A stretch of DNA of 14,686 nt from Phoronis ovalis (Eukaryota; Phoronida; Phoronidae), in the NCBI GenBank assembly GCA_028565635.1, contig JAOXYB010024113.1, positions 1 to 14,686 on the forward strand, read 5' to 3'. Below the pieces are notes generated by a model. It was not told the origin of the DNA. It did no database searches and saw nothing but the letters and a program-made list of their open reading frames with translations. Both the position numbers and the translations under genes were made by a program. Each line of letters starts with the position of its first letter. The first letter of the stretch is position 1. This document shows positions 1 through 14,686 of the stretch, piece by piece.

Positions 1-1449
1 AAAAATATGGATTGCTTCAGTTACTAGTTTGGCAATCTATAACAATGACGTTTTTAGTGTATTATAGAAAATAGTGATTTTCTTACAAAATGATATTTTG
101 TATGCCTCATAGCTTTTTAGTTGTTCTAGTGTAAACTAGCTTCATAGCACATTAGCTGACAGGGCTGTACATCCATAAGACAGTATTGTATTATTAATTT
201 TTTTAAATTTGGTAAAGAAAGTAACAGTACAGAACATACAAAACATTACATAAATGAATACTATAAAGTGTATATTATCATAATAGAGATATCAGTCTGT
301 ACAATATGTATTTAAACAGTCTAACTTTACAAACATTAGCAAAACTTATTACTGAGGATACACACTAGTATTATGAAGTTAAAGATGTAACATTCACAAC
401 CAAAGCATTATTATATCAAAGACTTGATTTCTTATTTTATCAAATATTCTTTAGCTATCAATGCCACTTGGACTTGTCGCTAAAAGATTCGAATCTCCAT
501 TTTTTTATTAATATCTAAATTAAAAGGGGCAACATAAATAGATGGGGACAGCCAACTTATACAGAAACACTTTGTTCCTTACTGGTACATAACAAGTTGA
601 GTACTAGAAAGCCAATGATTTTGATATTTGAACATAACAACCACTGCTATAAAACATGCTCATCTCATGTCAGAAACAAATCTGGAAGCAAAGAAGAATG
701 ATTGTGCATTGTAAGATAAGAATAAATTTAAGAATCGGATAGAATTTCTACTTACCCTTTAATACTAATTTCAGCATTATGAAGACATGAGGACTAGAAT
801 ACAGTTCATACAATGAAAAAAAAGGATTTTGTGAATAACATGGTATTACTTTGGCTGTGAAATAAATTAGTTGATAACTACCCGAATACTCAATAAATTC
901 TGGAAAATTTAAATAAAATTGTATCTGTAACTAAATAATTTAAGCAATTTTTGGAGAAAAAATTATATTTTTCAGTGTGCTGAATGCTGTGAGCTCTCAA
1001 CAAAAACTAGACTAAGACTATTGATAATTAACGATAGTACATCACGATGCATTGCAATCATGCCACTTCAATGAACTATGTTTTAAACACAAATAAAAAT
1101 GCCACTAACACACCTGGATGGTGTCTGGAACTGCGCACAGCGAAACCTGAATGCTGTACAGGCAGAATTTTGCTATTTTCACTTTTTACGCAACTAATTT
1201 TCTGGTGTTAAACCTACATAAGGAGGCTACTGTTATATAATACTATTAATATTCTGCTTTCTTTTTTTTACTGATAAGGCACATATTACAGTTCACTGAC
1301 TTCTAAAACTATTAAATAGAAGAGTCACCAGTATACTTCCCTCCGACCAAATCACTGTCTGTTTTCAGAAATTTTAGCAACATGTAAGCAAAAATTGCCA
1401 TATATGTGAAATAATGTTAACTTTGATTAAAAAATTTACTATTAAAATA
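1..1449. other. Csk 3' flank, no gene seen
   Basis: This is AT-rich sequence with no reading frame of note and no clear repeat array. It could be an extended Csk 3' UTR, given the AATAAA (minus strand) at 509-504, or intergenic DNA. Confidence 0.5.
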
Positions 1450-1921
1450 GGATTTACATCTTAATCATATCTTTATTTCTTCAACTAAACTATTACAGAC
1501 TGAGAAAGAATCCATATCTGTATGTTATATAAATTAGTTTGCTAATATTTTTTAGCACAAAATGCTAAATAGTTTTGCACTTGTACCAGTGGACAATGTA
1601 GAACAAGTATACAGTGGGTTGAATTGACTTATGACATTAACTTTTCAGTCCAGATATACTGCACTGGTCGCCTTGTACCGTAACAAAAGAATAAAAGTGA
1701 AAACTCAAATTTCAATTCTTTGATTTCTGATGGCACACAAGCCCTTTGCTATCCAACATAATTAAATCTTAAACATATTTTACCCTCTATAAAGTATATA
1801 AATATTCATAAGGCATCTTCAGGAAATCAGAAACCTCAAACGTTTTAAACATTGAGCCAAAATTCCACTGTTTCTAATAGTATTGCTAATGGCTGTACTA
1901 AGATTTAAATGTCAAGCCACA
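1450..1921 (-). other. CSK: Csk 3' UTR with candidate polyadenylation signal
   Basis: Downstream of the Csk stop, the first canonical AATAAA on the minus strand is at 1477-1472, about 445 nt from the stop. Cleavage 10-30 nt beyond it would end the transcript near 1450. A second AATAAA at 509-504 could serve a longer form. No splice or coding signal was seen in this stretch. Confidence 0.45.
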
Positions 1922-10722
<8,801 letters not shown>

Positions 10723-10740
<18 letters not shown>

Positions 10741-10769
10741 GATGTACTCAGAATCTTTTGCTTTGGTAA
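10723..10769 (-). CDS. CSK: Csk exon 2: end of 5' UTR and first six codons
   Basis: The acceptor TTTGCAG ends at 10770. The exon has 29 nt of leader, then ATG at 10740-10738 and the codons for MDPHSR, then the donor GTATGT from 10722 (phase 0). I chose this ATG because the joined start, MDPHSREVWLPGTE, aligns with the vertebrate start MSAIQAAWPSGTE at almost the same length. The frame upstream of the ATG has no stop within this exon, so only the alignment fixes the start. Confidence 0.85.
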
Positions 10770-11451
10770 CTGCAAAGAAAAAAATGTAAACATGTTTGCT
10801 CACAGATGTTTTTACTCAGTCTATGAATGCTAAATATAATGTGACATTAATGAATTCAAATTATAACTGAGAATATAAAGTACAGATATACAGCACAAAA
10901 CATTTCATCTGACCTTTTAACTTACATGCACGTTATCAAAGCTGAAATATTGTTCAATTCCCTGAAGTTTAATGCCAATTCTTAGATAATATAAATAAGG
11001 ATTTGTAATGTCACAAATTCGGTATATGTTTATTAAAACATTAAGAAAAATGTAACAGAAATTTAAGGGCATTAAATGCATTAAAATCAGACTTTCTTAA
11101 AAAAATTATCTCCTTTTTTATAAACTAAATACAATTTTGTCTACTTTAAACTAGGAACAATTATTATTCACATAATTATTTACACTTTGCAGCAGATTAT
11201 ATACAAGTTCATTCACAAAACATGCTGTAGTTTTAAACTGTATGATTAATGGTGATTTTATTCACACATTCTCCCAGTGTTGCAATTAAAAACTGTACAT
11301 ATTTAAACATAAAACCAATCAAAGCTACTGTCTTTGGGTCATCTTTACTATACAAATATAGATCTAATTGGCCTGCTGAGCAAACACAATGCAGGTAACC
11401 ATGAATAAACATAGAGTCTGGAAACATACCTTAAACATGCATCACTGTACC

Positions 11452-11505
11452 AAAAAGTGACCCTTTAAGTATACTTGTGAGCTAAAAAGTGACCCTTTGA
11501 CAGAT
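11452..11505 (+). repeat. Two-unit ~32-bp direct repeat with AAAAAGTGACCCTTT
   Basis: AAAAAGTGACCCTTT occurs at 11452 and again at 11484, 32 bp apart, with GTGAGCT between. The unit layout (A-run, ACCCT, about 10 nt, GTGA) resembles that of the array at 3520-3700. Sequence up to about 11815 has a similar flavour and may be a decayed element. Confidence 0.6.
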
Positions 11506-12530
11506 CTCAAAGAATGAAAATGTTCAGTCTTTCATAGACCTGTTATTCAGAATCATATCACATAGGCTAAAATCAATCCCAGATTTATGTTTGACATTGT
11601 ACATCAAAAGAGTTCCATAATTCTTGCATAAAATTCATGTTTTTAAAAAAAAATTTTTGTTTCTTATATTGATATTGATATATATGTTTTCGCAAAAGTG
11701 AACGATAAAAATAGTACCCTTTTTGCAAAATCCCAGTCAACACATGCTATATGCCTTGCTTAAAAAAATCCCCCCCTTCCATGCAATTTTTAGTTTGCGT
11801 ATGTGTACCCATTATTAGTTGCAGTGAGTTGTGCAACCTTTCAACATTACTGTAACAGTGATGACAGCTAGCTGGCCAGTCTGGAATGATGAGTATTTAT
11901 AACTTCTTATTGTGCATATTAATTAAAAAAATATCTTAACAATATTTGAACTATTTTTAATTAAGCTTTGGGATGAATGAATGTTATTTATGAATTCGCT
12001 TATCTTCAGTATAACATATTATCTAAGCTATCTTAGTGATGTGCACACAAAAATCTGATTAAAATAATAAACTGGAATAAAAAGTACTTCATATTAATCT
12101 AGTGCTCTATTTTAACATTTTGAAATAAAAATTCTTTATCTTTATATTAATATAAGCTCAGACTAAACAGTCTATTTAATACCAATACAAAAAATGGTAT
12201 AATGTCGTAATGTTATCGATCACGGAAACATCATGTAGGAAAGTTTTTGGCCATAAAGGCACTTGGTTTGATCAGAAGAACTCTTCACTCATGTCCCTAT
12301 CATGAGGATATCTCCAAGTTATGTTATTACCATTTGCAATGAAGTGCAACTCTGTGATATAATAGTATTTGACTTGTGACATTGCAGCAAAAGTATTACT
12401 ACATTAGCCTGAACTGCAGCAAATTCAAATTTTAGAAGGCAAAAGATTTATGATAATGATGCAGTAGAATAAATTGTTACAATGATTCCCACTGCAGTTC
12501 GATAACGCCATAACTTTTCTGCAGATATAT

Positions 12531-12855
12531 CAGGGTATGTTTTTCATGCTTCTCATCTCAAATCCTTATTTACCACTTGTTGGATACTTACCACAGGGTG
12601 TATTTCAAAAAATATTTGTTTGTTTCAACAGATACGGACATTTAAGGTTCATAAATTTTCCCATATTTATTTACCACGGTTAGGATATATAAAACTCTTA
12701 GAGTTTTAAGACCACAGGGTATATAATTTACAAGTGAATTTTACACAGGGTATCTATTTCAGGATAGTTATTTACAACATAGTATATTTTTATGTTTTTT
12801 TCATTTACGACAGGGTATATTTTTGGAGACATTTATTTACCATGGGTCAGGGTTG
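12531..12855 (-). repeat. Degenerate ~32-bp tandem array with ACCCTGTGGTAAAT core
   Basis: On the plus strand the core TTTACCACAGGGTATATTT recurs, in varied form, near 12531, 12592, 12674, 12712, 12744, 12775, 12808 and 12840. The last five spacings are about 31-33 bp. On the minus strand each unit reads as an A-rich run, TACCCTGT, and GGTAAAT. It appears to be an old, decayed array. Confidence 0.65.
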
Positions 12856-13424
12856 TTAGACCCTGGGCAACAGCTCCACTACACCATATTCAATTTATAA
12901 TGGAACCCTTTAAAATTTTCATTTTTCTGAGAACAGTTACTATATATGGAATTCCTTCTCTCACCTCTTAGTTGTTCTAAACTTAGAGAGCACTTTTTAT
13001 TATTGCAAATATGCTGGGATGCTGATTTGATGCCTAACATTTTCCCTGCCAGTATAGGAGAAACTACAAGTGATTCTAAATATTTAGATACTCCTCCATT
13101 ACCTTATTTCTATGTCAAAGTTCTTTATGGCCTACAAACTAAAAATTAATGAAAATCCTTTTCTAGTTTCAAATCGACTTCTGAATTTGACGTACCCTTC
13201 TTCCTGGTGAATGGGGGATTCTTAATATGTGTAAGTTGTAGCTGGAAACTTCCTGAATCGGCGAAATACCCATGTGGAATACCACTTACTAGTGAAATTT
13301 ACAGTTCAATGCAATGTCGGTATATTTCCTAATATCAATATAATGTATAAGAAATTCGTCAAATTTTACTTTTAAAAGATGAAAACACCTAACTAACAAT
13401 ATACAACAATTGCATGAAACTTAC

Positions 13425-13550
13425 CTGTCAATTCTCTAAGTCTTAGAGATGATTTAAAAGCAAGCAATGGCCTAGATTTGCAATTATTTTCCAAACAAGG
13501 AACTAATTCTACAACAGGAAGCAGGTGACAGCCATATTGGATACGGGGCA
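13425..13550 (-). other. CSK: Csk probable non-coding exon 1 (donor firm, 5' end unknown)
   Basis: A consensus donor GACAG|GTAAGT reads on the minus strand with the exon ending at 13425. It lies just inside the promoter interval facing COPE, where a Csk leader exon would be expected. Its spliced partner is the acceptor at 10770. The stated upper limit is a guess because no start site can be read. The spliced frame upstream of the Csk ATG stays open back to a TGA near 13598 but contains no in-frame ATG, so I treat this exon as untranslated. One short out-of-frame ATG reading of eight codons lies near 13540. Confidence 0.5.
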
Positions 13551-13825
13551 GGGCAAATGAAGAACAAACCACCCCTCTCGATACAATTGACTGTCACTGC
13601 CATCTAGTGACGAAGGAAATGGCGTTTTGCTAAAAAAGTTCATAATTCTAGATATTTGTAGGATATTTTACCACATATAAGCAATACTTATACATTAAAA
13701 TACCCAAACCAACTTAAATGATATTAATTATCTTTGAAGAGCAATTTTAAACTCACTTATTTTTGTTTCTCATTTCTATAACACGCCACATTTTGTTATC
13801 ACTTTTACCCCGGCGAAACTCAAAA
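13500..13825. promoter_or_regulatory. Head-to-head Csk/COPE promoter interval
   Basis: Csk exon 1 (minus, donor at 13425) and the COPE start codon (13826) point away from each other, leaving under about 400 bp for both leaders and promoters. The interval is locally less AT-rich around 13530-13620. It carries the partial palindrome TCACTGCCATCTAGTGA (13594-13610), whose GCCATCTAGTG core resembles CTCF-type insulator sites, and GGAAATGGCG just after it. The COPE start itself sits in AAAATGGC, a YY1-like context. No TATA box is placed convincingly. Site names are inference from motif shape. Confidence 0.5.
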
Positions 13826-14452
13826 ATGGCCTCACAACAGGACGTGGACCAGTTGTTTGAAATCAGAAATGCGCTGCATGTAGGCAATTACCAACACTGT
13901 ATTAATGAAGCACAAAAATTAAAGGTATGTTGAACACACTGAACATCTAACTATTAATTTCTTCTTCACAGTTCACGTCCCGATCCGCTTTGCAAAACGT
14001 TCAATGTGACTGTTTTTTATCGTGGTGACGTGGACCTGTTCTTTTTTTTAATTCTTCACCCCCTTCACCTCGAGTTCTCCGCAGTACAGAGTGGTTACAC
14101 GAACCCACCCAGTCTTGATAAGTGTGATGCCAGTTCATTTTGCAAAGAAAATGAGCATTAAATTAAAGTTGTTAAAATGATGCTGAAATTATTCAATTGA
14201 CTTGTTTAATTTACTATTTACTAATTTAGTATTATTTAATATTAAGTATTAGTAATACTTGTGTACGTGTATTAATTCGCATTTGTAGATTTCGCACCCA
14301 GATGTCAAGCTAGAGCGAGAAGTGATTATGTACAGAGCTTACATAGCACAGAGAAAGTTTGGAGTGTGCTTAGATGAAATCCTCTCATCGTCTCCACAGG
14401 AGTTGCAAGCTGTTAGACTCCTTGCAGATTACATGTCTGGTGAAAGTAGAAG
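13826..14452 (+). CDS. COPE: COPE, coatomer subunit epsilon (5' part, two exons, runs off window)
   Basis: Exon 1 is 13826-13924 (33 codons, donor GTATGT, phase 0). Exon 2 is 14289-14452 (acceptor TTTGTAG, donor GTAATA, phase 2). Together they encode 87 residues plus two bases. The start [17 protein letters not shown] and the segments [23 protein letters not shown] and [11 protein letters not shown] match the N-terminus of vertebrate epsilon-COP (VDELFDVKNA, GSYQQCINEAQ, YRAYLAQRKFGV, ELQAVRMFADY). Family knowledge: epsilon-COP is a TPR-like helical subunit that pairs with alpha-COP in the COPI coat on Golgi-derived vesicles. The ATG at 13826 gives the usual start position for the family. The remaining two thirds of the protein lies beyond the right edge. 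Confidence 0.95.
13925..14288 (+). other. COPE: COPE intron 1
   Basis: This is a 364-bp intron (GTATGT...TTGTAG). It is AT-rich at its 3' end, with no repeat or element noted. Confidence 0.93.
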
Positions 14453-14686
14453 GTAATAGCAGCGGTAATAACAGAGCTAAACATACAAAGTGTACAACAA
14501 TAGTATGCTGTGTACGGTGCCAGGCTAGAAATTTGTTAATCCTAGTGGTGCTCGCTTATCGTGAGATTGATAAGACTGTGACAGTCTTGAGCACTCCACA
14601 CAACAAATACATAGTCTGCAAGTGACTAAAATAAGTATGAAGCGCTAAATCTATCTATGGACTTATGATTAATTTCTTGACAGCTG
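14453..14686 (+). other. COPE: COPE intron 2 (start), with a compact inverted-repeat cluster
   Basis: This is intronic sequence to the window edge. At 14548-14594 nested inverted repeats are packed together: GTGCTC (14548-14553) with GAGCAC (14589-14594), CTTATC (14555-14560) with GATAAG (14569-14574), and AAGACTG (14572-14578) with CAGTCTT (14582-14588). TTGACAG ending at 14683 could be the acceptor of exon 3, but only three bases follow. Confidence 0.6.

Larger units (their letters stand above)
10770..13424 (-). other. CSK: Csk intron 1 (long first intron)
   Basis: This is GTAAGT at 13424 to TTTGCAG at 10770. It is AT-rich with two degenerate tandem arrays, noted separately. No coding exon or RNA gene was recognised. 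An unremarkable plus-strand frame of 67 codons at 12946 has no recognisable similarity. Confidence 0.6.

Noticed and set aside
12855-12895. Possible tRNA-derived SINE head (minus strand, TGGTGTAGTGGAG)
   Set aside because: It has weak A-box resemblance only, with no B box at the right distance and no A-rich tail.
12946-13149. Plus-strand frame of 67 codons
   Set aside because: Its composition is not absurd, but it matches no family I know, lies antisense in Csk intron 1 and has no splice partners.
13425-13600. Upstream in-frame extension of Csk into exon 1
   Set aside because: The frame is open for about 60 codons but has no ATG before a TGA near 13598. The alignment with known Csk starts supports the ATG at 10740.

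Overview
This is eukaryotic, animal nuclear DNA. It is AT-rich, the genes are split by GT-AG introns, and long non-coding stretches are full of small transposon-like elements and tandem repeats. Two conserved animal genes can be read by eye. The first, on the minus strand, is a complete coding sequence for the tyrosine kinase Csk (C-terminal Src kinase), in ten coding exons from 10740 down to 1922 that splice into 447 residues; a probable non-coding first exon has its donor at 13425. The second, on the plus strand, is the 5' end of the epsilon subunit of the COPI coatomer (COPE): exon 1 at 13826-13924 and exon 2 at 14289-14452, running off the right edge. Protein similarity and intron style point to an invertebrate. 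The phylum cannot be fixed from this window.

Layout from left to right. 1-1921 is the Csk 3' UTR and 3' flank. 1922-10769 holds the Csk coding exons and introns. 10770-13424 is the long first intron, with two degenerate ACCCT-containing tandem arrays. 13425 to about 13825 is a compact head-to-head promoter interval shared by Csk and COPE. 13826-14686 is the start of COPE.

The Csk introns carry several non-autonomous elements whose edges can be read. One is a 449-bp element with 47-bp inverted termini and a TTA duplication (2971-3419). A second is 336 bp with 44-bp inverted termini and an 8-bp AGGTTACC duplication (3466-3801). A third is a hAT-like insertion of about 1.24 kb that split a minisatellite (5240-6479). 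A fourth is a foldback element of about 765 bp with roughly 170-bp inverted termini (8335-9098).

The most unusual structure is a 30-bp minisatellite of about 37 units (4121-5239). It lies directly against the 3' splice site of the kinase exon that carries the HRD and DFG motifs. Read in the direction of transcription it contains no AG at all, so the true acceptor is preceded by about 1.17 kb without a competing AG. Inside it a block of at least 508 bp is duplicated without a visible difference, a sign of recent unequal exchange. A second point worth testing is a possible 12-nt in-frame microexon in the Csk SH3 n-Src loop (9948-9959), the position where neuronal Src takes its microexons.

The two genes are not known to work together. 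Csk is a cytosolic negative regulator of Src-family kinases, and COPE is a structural part of Golgi-to-ER vesicle coats. Their link here is probably only a shared promoter region. I see no bacterial-type operon, CRISPR array, rRNA or tRNA.
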